Positions 27,101 to 36,727 are shown, counted from the first letter of the stretch. The stretch is DNA of 64,000 nt from Apostichopus japonicus (GCF_037975245.1 NC_092567.1:16299876-16363875); one strand, 5' to 3'. Program-made: numbers and translations. The notes: generated from the letters alone by a model not told the origin.

Positions 27101-30100
27101 TGTTGCTTTTGCATATGCTTGTGCACTGCTGAAAGGCAACTTCTTCATGGCCTCCTTCGTCTTCCTCTTCTCCCAGTAGGATGAAACTCGTCTTCTAGAG
27201 GCCACCCTCCTAGCTTCTTGCTGAATCTTCTTCATGGGTGATGGGAGAGTACTCTCCAGGTTTCTTGCTAACCCTAACCCTAACCCCTACTGCCCTCTCT
27301 TATTAAGCAATTATTTACAAGACAATATAGGCATTTCCTGCATTGTTTCAGTGCATTAGCTTGGTTACTCACGTTACACATTGGTTACTCACGTTACACA
27401 TTGGTTACTCACGTTACAGATTTCAGTGATCTATCACTCACACATGATGGGTCTCTCCTCATTAGTGATCTTGTTTCCACACTTGGGACTATGAGTACTA
27501 ACGAAATTATGGTTATCAGATTTCCACTTGTTAAAGAAATGTCACATATAGAAAAAGTTGTTTTTTCGGTTACTCACATTACATCAGTGATTGAGGTCTG
27601 AAAAATGTCTGTTCTGAAGTTGTCATGAAGAAATTTTGAAATGTTTTTCTGTCATAACACAGTCAACAGGAGTATCTATCAAAACGCATAATAAAACTAC
27701 TAGATACTATCTGATGAGTATCATATAGGATGGAATAGAATGTATGATACATTTTCAGGATTATTTTGAGTTCTCATCCTCCTTGATTATCTGAGCCATG
27801 TATTCAAAATTTGAGTGTTCGAGAAAAATTGCTTACCTATTCCACAAACTTAGATATGTATACTACAACATTAGACTGATAGCAGGTTGAAAACTGACAC
27901 TTCTTATTTTTAGGCCATGTCCCCTCCATCATGGAATTGCCCATATATGTTTTGGAATGTTAGTCCTAGGACCAGTTGGAGTGGGCTTGCGCATGTTGTT
28001 GGCCTGTCTCGTATTGTGCATGTGTCATTATTTGTTGCAAGTAATTAAATCTTTGAAGACAGACCTGAATTAAGGTTCTTTATATAATGTTATAAGCAAA
28101 AGTGGCTAAATGAACAAATTGTTTAAATCAGGCAATTTGAGAATATTGGCTATTCAAAGCAAATAGCTTGTTAGTGTGATAATTGTAGTTAGCAGACACT
28201 ATAAGGCAAATTGTTTTTTTCTGGAGAGTGACCTTTGACACAGTCACCATACTGTAGGTTCTGTAAGTAAGGTGATTATGGTTTCTATGTAGCTAAGAAG
28301 TCTATTGTTATTTTTGTGCATTGTACAATGTGTATTGTCTAAGCATTTACATGGTTCTAGTACACAAAAGGGACTTTGTTACAGTCATAAAGGTAATTTG
28401 CAACAGTTGGGTAGTGCTAATGCAAATAGAGGTGTTGTCTTGGACTCTTGGTTGACACCTTGATATTTTCTACAGAGCCTCAGGAGTGTTTTCAGTTACC
28501 AAATCACAAGCTTACAATCAAGCAGGAGGGTTTTGTCGAGAAAGAGCTTAAAAACCACTTGCATTCTGGGGCTATTGAAATCTGTGACACCAAACCAAAA
28601 TGTATTTCACCACGGGGGGTGTGTTCCCAAAAAATACACATCAAACATGAAATTGGTGTGACTTTCCCTTCTCGAGATATTGTGTTAATTACAAGGTTTT
28701 CAAAATTTGACCCAGGGCTAATAACCCCAAATGACCTTTGATGTCCACCAAAAAACAATAGGCTTCTTGTAATCATTTGGTACTTACATCAAACATGAAA
28801 TTGGTCTGACCTTCCCTTCTTGTGATAACGTGTTTACAAGGTTTTCAAATTTGACCCCTGGTGACCCCAAATGACCTTTGACCTCCACCAAAAATAATAG
28901 GCTTCTTGTACTCAATGTGGTACTTCCACACACCAAATAAGAAATTTGTCTGACCTACCCTGCTTGAGATATCTTCTTTACTGTACAAGCTGGGAGTCAC
29001 AAACGCACGAACACACACACGAACACATGGATACACAAATATGCCATCATGAATGTAAAGGTTACGATTATCATCGAAACCAAAAAGAGAGGGAAAAAAT
29101 TGTTATGCCTACGTGCATTGGCGACCAGTTCACTTTACAGTAGAGTGTCTGGTAACTAATTGTCCCCTGTACACTGATTTTTTTTATTTTTTTGGCAACA
29201 CGTACTGTACTGTACGGTGTGTGAGAGCGTGGTGGCCAATTGGCTAAGGCCTTGGACTTGTCATCTGGACAAGGATTGCTGAATTGATTCCTGCCTACTG
29301 TACATACAGGTAGTTCATTTACGGTGTGTCCTTGGGCAACATGCTTTATCAAATTGCCTCTCTCCACCCAGGGCTTAATGGGTACCTGTCAGGGTTGTTG
29401 ATTTTTTTGATTTTTTTAAAAAAATAAAAAAAATCGGATTTTTTTGATTTAAATCAGATTTTTTTGATTTAAATCGGATTTTTTTGATTTTTTTAAAACC
29501 ACATTTCAGTTGGACCCCATTGTTGCCTACATTATCACATATATGCACCCATATCCACCCAGATCATTATATCCCCACATTGGGGATATTATGGTGTTGA
29601 TCACTTTCAATTTGACCACATGTGACCCACTGCAGTGGCCATTTAATTCATCCAATTTGAACAAAACAAATGAGAGCAACGTATGGTGGTACCAAAAGTT
29701 GGTGGTGATCTCATATAGTTCCTGATATTCTCCCATTTGGCTTTTAAACACACTGTGATTGCTATGATGTGGGGATATACGTTGGCGGTTTAACGCCAGC
29801 TGATGTCTAGTTTTAATATATAAGCCTTATAGGCCTATAATATATTCAGAATACTTTGCAGGCTAATTAAACCTGGGCCCTGGGCCTCAATCAATTTCCC
29901 ATTGAACACACATGACCTAAGGCTACTGCAAGTCTAAGAATACCAATTCCAGTCATTCACTTGGGGAGCTTGTTTGTGCAAGCACTGTGGGCCTAACACT
30001 TCATAGTTTATCCATCAATATACATAGGAAATACATTCTGGTCCACTCCACTAGTGATAATTGGAGATTACACTAACACCTATTGTATTCTGGGGTGTTG

Positions 30101-33100
30101 TTTGAGCACTTGACTTATGAATTGAAGTGTCATGACTCATGCCTAAGACACCTTGTCCATTGGGCCTATTGATTGTGCCATGGATGGAGGTACCTCCATA
30201 ATTGTACACAGATCACATAGTGACCACTAGTCATCCAGTGAGCTCATTGCACTATATCATAATCACATGGACATACAGTAGCAGAACATTGCCAAGCCTT
30301 AGTCTTATCATATCTCAGCTAGAACACACCTAAATACAGTATGTCTGGTAGGAAACAGGATGCCATTTGGCATCATTTCAAGAAAATACCATCCAATACC
30401 ATGACTGGGTGCCGTGCGAAGTGTAACAACTGTGGGCATGAATTGCAAGGTCTTGTGAAGAGGATGAAAATTCACTACAACAAGTGCTCAGGGAAGGAAG
30501 ATGAAGGTGGTGCAAGTACTTCAACGCCTGCTCATGGGGATACAACTGGATACAATGAAAGGAATGGTCACCTCCTGTCTATCACCACTGAGTTGTGCCG
30601 CAACAAAACCAACCATGCAATACATCACTCAATATATCATATGCATGCATACAACTTTCATGGCATCAAAATATAGCAAACTACATTCCTGATTTTGTAG
30701 GGTTTAGCTACAAATTCCAGCGTAATGAGTATGGAAATTTAGTGTGTGAACGAACTACAGTGTACAGTATGTCTGGTTCAAGTAATCTAGGCCTAGTAAT
30801 TCTGGTACCACAGAGACTGGAAATAATGAGGGGGGTAGCCTGAATGTCTTACAATAAATTATTGTGTGTACTCTAATATAGAATTGGTGATTTGCAATGA
30901 TTTCAAGCAACTATTCACATAAAAAATGGAAAAGTAGTAAAAGTGATTTAAATCAGTGATTTTTTTGAAAAAAATCATCTGATTTAAATCGCGATTTAAA
31001 TCAGTGATTTTAATCAAGGTGATTTAAATCAAACAACCCTGGTACCTGTAAGGTAACTTGTCATTGGGTGCAGTATATAACTGCAGCCACCCGGAGGAAT
31101 TGTCTCTGGGACCTGTGGGTTGACCAGGGGTAATATAACGTCTACACAGCACTTTGAAACCTATCGCTGGTATAAAGCCGTACATGTACTGTATATAAAT
31201 TGAATATTATTATTATTCCTTTCAGTATAGGAAGATCTAGGTCTGTAGAGCTCTACAGAGCTCTGTCTTTGCAGTATTATTGCAAGTAGTTCTCTTTTGA
31301 CATCTGCAGGTATGAAAGTATTATTCATTGTAGGACTTAAACATTTGTATACATATATACTGTACATAATGCATCTTTGTGTCTGATAAATTAGCAACAT
31401 ACTGTACTGTATATGGAGCATGCTGTACACACAGGAAATAATTTTAGTGGTCAGATTTTGTGTAGAATTTGGAAAGCTCTGCATTTTCTTTTCTCTCTAT
31501 GAATACTCTATAGTTCCTGTGTAGAAAACTGCACACTTCATATGTTCTGTACATCTTTACACCGTTTGCATGGCAAACTTGACCAGGTTTATACTATTTT
31601 GGGATGTGAAAACTGAATAAATTATTTGTTACGCGTGCATGTACAGCATAGTGCATACAGTAATTACTATGTAATTACTGTACTGTACAGAGCAGCTGTG
31701 ATGACATCTATTTTAGAAGGTACAGTAAGTGATTAATCACTGAAAGAAACTCTCACCTTAAGAGAAAGCACTACTAGCAACAATAGGCCTTTATCGTTGA
31801 AGGTGGCTGGAGTGTTGAACACCAACCACACCATCTGGAGCAATCAATGACTGCAATGTAGCCTACTATCTATGTATTGCACTACATTGATGCATACTGC
31901 AATAGACTACAGTGCTAAATCCATACAGTACAGTACTGTAAGTCTGTTGCTAGCATGAGCAGTACAGTAAATAAGCAGTAAATAGTTAAACATCCTTTGT
32001 ACTGTAGAGGTACTCCCCCACCCCCCCCCCTCACTAGCCAATATGGGAGTACTGTACATGTATCAGTGGCGTAGCCAGCTTTCTATTGTTAGTCGGGCAA
32101 GATTTTTCTTAAGCAGGGGGGCAACCCTGTGATGGTTGATGGTAGGAATTACCAAGAAATATATATGGGAATATGGGCACCTAATGTGTAATATCATGTA
32201 ATATCTCGGTCTGATACCAAGTTCTGACCTTATATGAAGTGTGAACATGAGCCCTGAGGTATGAATACTTGTGATTAGAAAAAATGTAAAAAAAGAAGTA
32301 TTTTTAATTCATCACTTCATTTCATTTGGGGTGGGGGCAAGACTAGCACAAAGCAAATTTTTTTTTGGGGGGGGGATTGCCCCCATGGCTACACCAATGC
32401 TGTATATGCAAACTCTCAACTTATTCAGTCAAAATTGCTTCAGAGTATAATTGAAGTCCAGCTGTTTCAGCAATGTATGGCTACTATACCCAATGGACAC
32501 TTGAGAGATATATTTCTGTGTTTATCCATGGAGATAAAACTGTTTTACCTCCATGGTTTATCGTACTGTACCAGCCTTTACTTTATTGTAGACAAAACTC
32601 TAGTCTGCCCCCATATCCGATTGTTATTATAACCTCTCAATTCTACTGTGCACTGTACAGCCCATGGTCATACAAAGGAAAGTGTCACACAAAATGCCTT
32701 GTCATGCCCTTAAATCCTGTTATCTAAGGCCCTTTCATTTGTACCAGACACTAATAGTAATCTTGTGAACAATTGCCTCTGAATCTACTATATATACATG
32801 CTGTACAGTAAGCCTATAGTACAATACTACAGTGCATCAATTACAATTACAGTAGGCCTGCCTTACATGAACACGCTGCCTAACAGCCTAACAACCTGCA
32901 TCACATGCATGCACACCCTTATGAATAATATATGTTCAACTTACCAGTTGTCAATATAAATTGAAAGGAGAGTACAGTACTTAAAATTGATGGATATTGG
33001 ACAATATTATAGGACTTAATAATTAGTATATGATATACATGTACAATTGAAATATGATAGACTCCAATAAGGTAGCAATATTGTTACACAACGGACTGGA

Positions 33101-33541
33101 AATTGCACTATAAACAATAATATTGCCCCTCCCCCCCCCACCAATAAAAAAAAATCCTTCATTTTAGTAATAAAATGACAGTAACTTACATTTAATTTTC
33201 CTCATAAAGTCTTTATCTTGATGGCTGTAGGATATCATTACATCTTTGGGTTCCATGCTGTTTGTCCTGTGGGAGTCTGCTAAGACTAATCCGTGGGTAG
33301 CCTGATGGGTTGCCGAGGCAGACCCTGTACTTGCCTTCCTATCAGTGCCTCCTATCTGTGGGACCAGTTGTCCACCTTCTCCCGACTGGTTCTCACCAGA
33401 TTTCCGTCTCCTGTAGTGCTCTGGTGAGTGTCCAGGGGTGTGACGAGGGGATTGTCGAGGGGAACGTGACTTTGAAGTCGATTTGGACTTCTTGCTCTGA
33501 TATTTATTTTTATTTTTCTGGCTGCTACTACCGTTACCCAT
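12118..33541 (-). CDS. TIR-domain plus HEAT-repeat protein, predicted N-myristoylated, complete (504 aa, 9 coding exons)
   Basis: Coding exons: 33190-33541, 24449-24552, 23526-23671, 18321-18451, 16727-16853, 15763-15899, 14031-14162, 12920-13163 and 12118-12259. All phases agree and the stop is TAA. I prefer the ATG at 33541 because it gives MGNGSSSQK, a good N-myristoylation signal; an in-frame ATG six codons upstream would bury it. Residues 10-95 are basic, Ser/Arg/Pro-rich and probably disordered. Residues 98-235 are a TIR domain: DVMISYSHQDKDF, then GVTVWVDESDLSAG, then LFLAILSPTSLASRYCKDE, then WIMFTDD. E171 in YCKDE sits where NAD-cleaving TIR domains keep their catalytic Glu. Residues 245-375 are an unrecognised linker with ITEENQDYWERQFG and EVPWNEF. 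Residues 377-500 are HEAT repeats (VRAVAAISLARS, VRQSGCLALG, VREAAEIALKNIGG). It is probably a membrane-tethered innate-immune or NADase-type signalling protein; the function is inferred from its domains. Confidence 0.85.
13560..14015. repeat. Degenerate 60-70-bp tandem repeat in a TIR-HEAT intron
   Basis: About six imperfect units carry the words CCAAGCTTAACATA, TATGTTATA, CACTCAAGTCCTACAACT and CAAGTAT. The array lies in the intron between exons 7 and 8 and reaches to within 20 bp of exon 7. Confidence 0.75.
14262..14817. repeat. Nested hairpin and inverted-repeat module between 47-bp direct repeats
   Basis: Direct repeats at 14262-14308 and 14771-14817 (TATGCTATGACCTCACTATG..) differ at one base. 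Inside, 14381-14453 pairs with 14467-14543 around a 13-base loop, giving a hairpin with arms of about 73 nt. Next to it, TTATACAACACCT (14546-14558) and its complement (14758-14770) bound a 225-bp inverted-repeat segment. It is probably two abutting small DNA transposons in an intron of the TIR-HEAT gene. Confidence 0.7.
15540..15745 (-). mobile_element. SINE family A, truncated copy
   Basis: It shares the body CCTTGCCCAAGGACACAA and CATTTATACACCTGGGTG with copies at 29217-31205 and 36215-36376. The tRNA-like head is missing. It lies in an intron of the TIR-HEAT gene, just left of exon 6. Confidence 0.7.
16026..16246 (+). mobile_element. SINE family B (tRNA-derived), copy 1
   Basis: The head GTCAGCTCAGCGGTTAAAGC looks like a tRNA A box; AAGGTCCCCGGTTGAGTCAC looks like the B box. 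The body (AGAGTTGTTGACAATTAACA, AAGAGACTGACTTCAG, CTGCTTGCAGGAGGATC) matches the inverted copy at 36508-36727. Confidence 0.75.
16998..17320. repeat. Tandem duplication of a ~160-bp intronic segment
   Basis: Units 16998-17156 and 17157-17320 share GGGTCACAGCTTTCCACAAA, GATTGCTGTAATAATAAA and CACTCACAGTGTTGCACC, with about 90% identity by eye. They lie in the intron upstream (on the minus strand) of exon 5. Confidence 0.85.
18611..19063. repeat. ~120-bp tandem repeat, about 3.7 copies
   Basis: Each unit contains GACTGTTCACTATCACTGCA, AATGAAAATTGTCC, TTCTTAGCTAATTAAAT and AAGATACCATATGG. The array lies in the intron between TIR exons 3 and 4. Confidence 0.9.
19664..23266. mobile_element. 3.6-kb near-perfect palindromic element in a TIR intron
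   Basis: The left arm 19664 to about 21240 is the reverse complement of about 21715-23266. By eye the arms are nearly identical: a 119-codon open frame occurs in both (20117-20476 and 22445-22804) with one residue changed. The ends are GGGTCAATCCATGCCAAATC and the element is flanked by TAAT on both sides (19660-19663, 23267-23270). I find no protein-like coding sequence; the open frames look accidental. The unpaired centre holds tandem repeats. Weaker inverted similarity seems to continue 100-150 bp outside the TAAT, so the outer limit is uncertain. It is probably a non-autonomous DNA transposon with very long terminal inverted repeats. Confidence 0.8.
21128..21740. repeat. Tandem repeats at the centre of the palindrome
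   Basis: Two units of about 210-225 bp (from 21128 and from about 21341) share ATATATGTGTGTACATGTTC and CAAAATCATGTACAGTATAC. Three 66-bp units follow from 21541, 21607 and 21673, each with GACATTGATATATGCACAGT and GAATGGAATGACCAGTACAC. Confidence 0.9.
24527..24970. repeat. ~222-bp tandem duplication that copies the 5' end of TIR exon 2
   Basis: Copy 1 (24527-24748) starts inside coding exon 2 (24449-24552) of the TIR-HEAT gene. Copy 2 (24749-24970) repeats it with a few changes and an expanded CA tract (about 24814-24830). As a result the splice acceptor TTCCAG and the first 24 bases of exon 2 are present again at 24749-24774, upstream on the minus strand, without a usable donor. This is a decoy partial exon. 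Confidence 0.85.
25360..27942. mobile_element. 2.6-kb DNA transposon with inverted ends and clustered 16-bp motifs
   Basis: The left end GGGCAATTCCACGG (25360) matches the complement of the right end GGGCAATTCCATGA (to 27942). ATAT flanks both sides. The 16-bp motif GGTTACTCACGTTACA occurs at about 25372, 25550, 25737, 25753, 27362, 27381, 27400 and, with one change, 27568, always in the same orientation: four copies near each end. A broken transposase-like gene lies between the clusters on the minus strand. The motif clusters look like subterminal transposase-binding sites. The superfamily is not identified with certainty. Confidence 0.75.
26165..27235 (-). pseudogene. Decayed transposase-like gene
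   Basis: Three overlapping minus-strand frames hold protein-like sequence. The N-terminal part (27235-26867) is Lys/Arg-rich: MKKIQQEARR, then SYWEKRKTKEAMKKLP. The middle (26858-26487) has KSKFAELQPKHVLLS and PHNVCMCRYHENF; CxCxYHEN-type signatures of this sort are common in repeated transposase-like proteins of cnidarians and echinoderms. The C-terminal part (26368-26165) has NDVQVSVMQPAVP and WKWPNPRDKIFYP. Frame changes occur near 26860 and 26600, so no intact protein is made. Confidence 0.65.
28620..28965. repeat. Two to three ~150-bp repeats with a TGACCTTTGA motif
   Basis: Units repeat ACCCCAAATGACCTTTGA, CACCAAAAA..AATAGGCTTCTTGTA and GTCTGACCTTCCCTTCTTG, about 75-80% alike by eye. 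They lie in the large first intron of the TIR-HEAT gene. TGACCTTTGA resembles a nuclear-receptor half-site, but use as such is not implied. Confidence 0.7.
29390..31041 (+). mobile_element. hAT-type transposon, internally deleted, with BED finger exon
   Basis: It is flanked by the perfect 8-bp duplication GTACCTGT (29382-29389 and 31042-31049). The ends are CAGGGTTGTTGATTT and the complement of CAGGGTTGTTTGATTT, and both subterminal regions are rich in GATTTAAATC palindromes. At 1652 bp it is too short for a full hAT transposase and keeps only the BED zinc-finger ORF. It sits inside a SINE in the first intron of the TIR-HEAT gene. Confidence 0.88.
30341..30676 (+). CDS. BED-type zinc finger fragment of a hAT transposase
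   Basis: This 111-residue frame starts MSGRKQDAIWHHFKK. W10 and F13, then C28, C31, H45 and C49 fit the BED finger (aromatic pair, CxxC, HxxxC). BED fingers lie at the N-terminus of many hAT transposases and bind the element ends. After residue 50 the sequence has no similarity I recognise and no catalytic or dimerisation region follows, so this is a truncated remnant, possibly still able to bind DNA if expressed. Confidence 0.7.
   Translation: MSGRKQDAIWHHFKKIPSNTMTGCRAKCNNCGHELQGLVKRMKIHYNKCSGKEDEGGASTSTPAHGDTTGYNERNGHLLSITTELCRNKTNHAIHHSIYHMHAYNFHGIKI
32064..32399. mobile_element. Small hAT-like MITE
   Basis: The ends are CAGTGGCGTAGCCAGC and the complement of CATTGGTGTAGCCATGG, with G-rich stretches inside each end, as in the elements at 48195 and 47909. 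No clean target duplication is visible. Confidence 0.6.
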
Positions 33542-33559
33542 AACCAGTTCGCTAAACAC

Positions 33560-34302
33560 TTCTCAGTGACTGCACATATTGTGAAATTCTTTACTGCACT
33601 GAATGGGACTTTGAACACTAACAGTTATTCCTCACAGCTCTTCCAACCAGCAAGTCTCTGATTGGCTACCACTGTGGTTCTATTGATCCCTCCTTGAGCT
33701 GCAGTGAAATACTACTGATGTGGAACACAGGTCGGCAATATTAATTAAATTATGAAAGAGGGCGGGAACTTCCAGTGGCTAAGTTTTTGACGGTTTATTT
33801 ACAGTGTAACTTGTCAGTGAGATTGAACTTCTAGTGTGTGTCCTGATTGGCACTGTTAGTAAGATATTTAGCTCTGAAATTTAACAAATCTGTGAAGCTG
33901 CCTGTGAGTGTATGTACACAACCTGCGAAAAATAAGAGAAAATAATTACAACAGAAACGGATAATTACTGTGAGGCCAATTTGCAACTTTCTGAAGATAT
34001 AAACATGCATTATGTTGTCTAATACATGTATACATGCAATACTTACATTTAAACAGTAACAATATAGTATTACACACTACAGGTACTGTACATTAAATCT
34101 ATAGTACGGTATATACAGTATATATACTTAATTAATATGCAGAACTTAACAATTAAAGCAGAATTTGTGTCAGACCGTCTACCACTTTGGCAAGATCAGC
34201 AGAGATTAAAAAACTCACTTACAGTATACGGCATATATATTCTACAGTACTTAGCCTGGTACTTACTGAACAGGTACAGTTTGTCAATGGATATACAGTA
34301 AC
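33560..34302. promoter_or_regulatory. 5' flank and probable promoter of the TIR-HEAT gene
   Basis: The first coding exon ends at 33541. The upstream region (33560-34302) lies between it and the DIRS element and has no ORF of note. No TATA box or specific factor site is assigned. A 5' UTR exon may lie here. Confidence 0.35.
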
Positions 34303-35084
34303 TCCAAAACTTACTGGTTTGGATATTTACGAGTGACGAGCTTACCTGTCTCCCCCCAACCTATGCACCTCATTCTACCGCGCCTAGAATGTCCTGGTAA
34401 CCTTTTAACACTGTGCACCCTCTGTGACCCGGCTTCACGGGTCACCAACCTTCCTTCTCATGAGACCAAAGCCCCTCCAAAGTGGTCTCTGCCTTGGAGT
34501 CGAGTAGTAGTCCTTCCCGACAGATGGGAGGGCTACCCCCTCGACTCCTAGTCTAACATCGAATTTCTGACGCTTCCAACGGGAGGGGTAGTACTCCCCT
34601 TCCTGTGGGGGGGGGGCTACCCTGTACGACCCCATCAGCCTGTACCCCTTAGGTCTAAAAAAGGTAGCAGAAGGTACTCTACAAGTTAGGCCCAAGGCCC
34701 TGAGCACCGTAGTGTTTAATGGAGAAAGACGAAGGAAAAAGAGTATCAACATTATAAAGGAAATATATATATAACGCTTCTCCATATATATATAAAACAC
34801 TTTAAGACACTCTTCCTTAAGTCACTCATAGTGGCCCTAAGTTACTACGAGATACTACAAGTTACTACCGATTACTACAAGTTGCTACCGGTTACTACCG
34901 GTCAAGATAAAACTTTGCAACAAACTCGCTGGTAACAATAGGTGATGGTACGGGGGCTCGTACGGTAGTGGAACCTCCTTTCCTCAGGTCTCTTGGCCTG
35001 TGCTAGAAGGTGTTTTGTTAAGTCAATGAGACCGCTCCTCCGTGCGGCTGTGTTCCACCCCCCTCGGGGGAGGGAGGCGGGAAT

Positions 35085-35182
35085 GGAGACAGGTAAGCTC
35101 GTCACTCGTAAATATCCAAACCAGTAAGTTTTGGAGTATTTACTTCGTTCCTCGCTTACCTGTCTCCCCCCAACCTATGCAC
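35085..35182. repeat. DIRS internal complementary region
   Basis: It joins the complements of both element ends, the template used to complete and circularise DIRS DNA. The recombinase ORF ends inside it (stop at 35140), an overlap usual in this group. Confidence 0.85.
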
Positions 35183-36117
35183 CGAGTGGCACTGCCCGAT
35201 GGTGGGAGGCCCGAGGGGTGGGACCTAGTACCCGCCGGATCTCGCATCACCACGCTACGTAATGTCGCCTCAGCCTGTAATGAGTCTGAAAGGTAACAGG
35301 CGACGAACGTCGTTGGTGTCCGCCAAGCTGCTGCCTTAAGGATGACCTCTATTGGGACTCCTGCAAAAAGAGCTGTCGAGGCCGCTTTTCCTCTAATGTC
35401 ATGGGCTCTCGTTAAAGTTGTGCCAACTGCGAAGGGGCGAATAATCTCCGTCAGCCACCGAGAGAGGGTGTCCTTAGACACCGTTGAAAAAGGTGCTCTG
35501 GGTAGTATGAACAAGGACATGGTTGTTCGTCTCAGGGGTTGAGTCTTGTTTAAGTACCATTTGAGAGCCCTGACTGGGCCCCACAGTATATCCTCTGCGA
35601 CTGAGGAAAGCGTCTTTATTACAGGGATAAAGATGTCCCCCGGCAGGAAGGAAAGGACCTGGTTCTTGGGTATGAAGGACGGATCGGGGACCATTCTCCC
35701 ATAGTTCTCAAACCTAATATGGTTCTGCTTTGTAGGCAGAGCGTGGAAACAGCTCCTTCTTCTTGCTGACGCGAGGGTGATCAGGAAAAGGGTTTTCTTT
35801 CTAAGGGCTGCCAGCGAGGCTGAAGCCAGTGGTTCGTATGGTGATTTAGTGAGTGCCTGCAGTGCTGCTGATGGACTCCACGAGGGGGCGAGCCGTCTGG
35901 TCCGAGGACGCCTGTTTGCCATCCCCCTGATGGGCTGGGTGATGTCCCCATTGTTGACCGGGGTGGACCCATCTGGAAAGCCGCGGTGGATCGTGGTAAT
36001 TGCCAACCTGTAGTTCTTGATGGTTGACACTTGCTTTCCCTCCTCGAAGAGGGAGTGAGGAAGTCTACCACTTGTGCCAGAGAGGTCTCGGCTGGCAGTG
36101 CCTGTCTGTTCTGGCAC
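35140..36117 (-). CDS. DIRS tyrosine recombinase, N-terminus disrupted
   Basis: The 325-codon frame matches the layout of DIRS-type recombinases. An N-terminal core-binding part has HSLFEEGKQVSTIKNYRLAI. The first catalytic Arg is in LASARRRS (about R119-R121). H239 and R242 lie in AHDIRGKAAS, W265 in KAAAWRTPTTF, and the likely nucleophile is Y275 in FVACYL. It cuts and rejoins DNA to integrate the circular element. The sequence SLAQVVDFLTPSS, expected just before HSLFEEGKQ, is read in another frame near 36060, so a frameshift separates the true N-terminus from this ORF. The C-terminus runs into the internal complementary region. The catalytic half looks intact. Confidence 0.85.
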   Translation of the reverse strand: MPEQTGTASRDLSGTSGRLPHSLFEEGKQVSTIKNYRLAITTIHRGFPDGSTPVNNGDITQPIRGMANRRPRTRRLAPSWSPSAALQALTKSPYEPLASASLAALRKKTLFLITLASARRRSCFHALPTKQNHIRFENYGRMVPDPSFIPKNQVLSFLPGDIFIPVIKTLSSVAEDILWGPVRALKWYLNKTQPLRRTTMSLFILPRAPFSTVSKDTLSRWLTEIIRPFAVGTTLTRAHDIRGKAASTALFAGVPIEVILKAAAWRTPTTFVACYLSDSLQAEATLRSVVMRDPAGTRSHPSGLPPSGSATRCIGWGETGKRGTK

Positions 36118-36214
36118 TATTCCCCGCCTAACAAAATAACCCTGATCAGCGATAACCTGTCAAACATAGAGACAGATCCCTCCTCATTGCGGTAGCCAAA
36201 AAGCCCCCGACTGA

Positions 36215-36376
36215 CAGTTTATCTAAAGGTCCCCCTTTATACACCTGAATGGAAAGACGTAATGGAGATAAAATGCCTTGCCCAAAGACACAACGGGATG
36301 ATCTGGCCAGGACTCAAAACTGCAAGTCTTAGATCACCAGTCCACTGCCTTCACCATTTGACCACAGTGCTCTCGA
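36215..36376 (-). mobile_element. SINE family A, copy in the DIRS element
   Basis: Read on the minus strand, a tRNA-like head (GTGGTCAAATGGTGAAGGCA) is followed by the body with GTGTCTTTGGGCAAGGCA and ends at the TATAAAGGGGG region. It is inserted upstream of the recombinase ORF. Confidence 0.75.
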
Positions 36377-36507
36377 AAATTGAGTACTGAATGGATAGTT
36401 TGCTTCATCAGAATCTTGGTCAATGCTACAACTGTTATACTGTATGTGACTACTAAAACTATATATGTATTTATGTATTTTAGTATAATGTATTATATGT
36501 ATTTTGG

Positions 36508-36727
36508 ATCATCCTGCAAGCAGGAACTTGTGAAGAAACCTCGTAGACCTATCAAGGCCGCAAGTTGACCGAATTCAGTCTCTTACATTCGTATTTAATT
36601 TCCATGATAATGAATTGTCAACAACTCTGTGACTGGACGACATACATTAATCTTGGAGTGACCCCAACTCGGGACCTTATAATTGCAAGGCACCGGCCTT
36701 AACCACTGAGCTACAGTAACTGGGCTA
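36508..36727 (-). mobile_element. SINE family B, copy 2
   Basis: Inverted copy of the SINE at 16026-16246: GTAGCTCAGTGGTTAAGGCC as A box, GGTCCCGAGTTGGGGTCAC as B box, then the shared body with AGAGTTGTTGACAATTCA and the CTGCTTGCAGGATGATC end. Confidence 0.8.

Larger units (their letters stand above)
29217..31205 (+). mobile_element. SINE family A, split by a hAT element
   Basis: The tRNA-like head at 29217 (GTGGCCAATTGGCTAAGGCC as A box, ATTGCTGAATTGATTCC as B box) is followed by a body with GTGTCCTTGGGCAACATGC. The SINE is interrupted at 29389 and resumes at 31050 (AAGGTAACTTGTCATTGGGT), ending in an ATT-rich tail near 31205. The outer pieces join exactly once the hAT element and one target duplication are removed. 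Confidence 0.8.

Noticed and set aside
27266..27290. Telomere-like CCCTAA repeat
   Set aside because: Only about three copies inside a transposon; too short to mean an interstitial telomere.
28620..28965. Repeated units as a CRISPR-like array
   Set aside because: Units are long, diverged and contiguous without unique spacers, in animal nuclear DNA. No CRISPR array exists in the window.
33310..33543. Plus-strand 77-aa frame
   Set aside because: It is antisense to the first coding exon of the TIR-HEAT gene and has no motif of its own.
35781..36071. Separate 96-aa protein on the minus strand
   Set aside because: It is the shifted-frame N-terminal part of the DIRS recombinase (SLAQVVDFL) followed by out-of-frame sequence.
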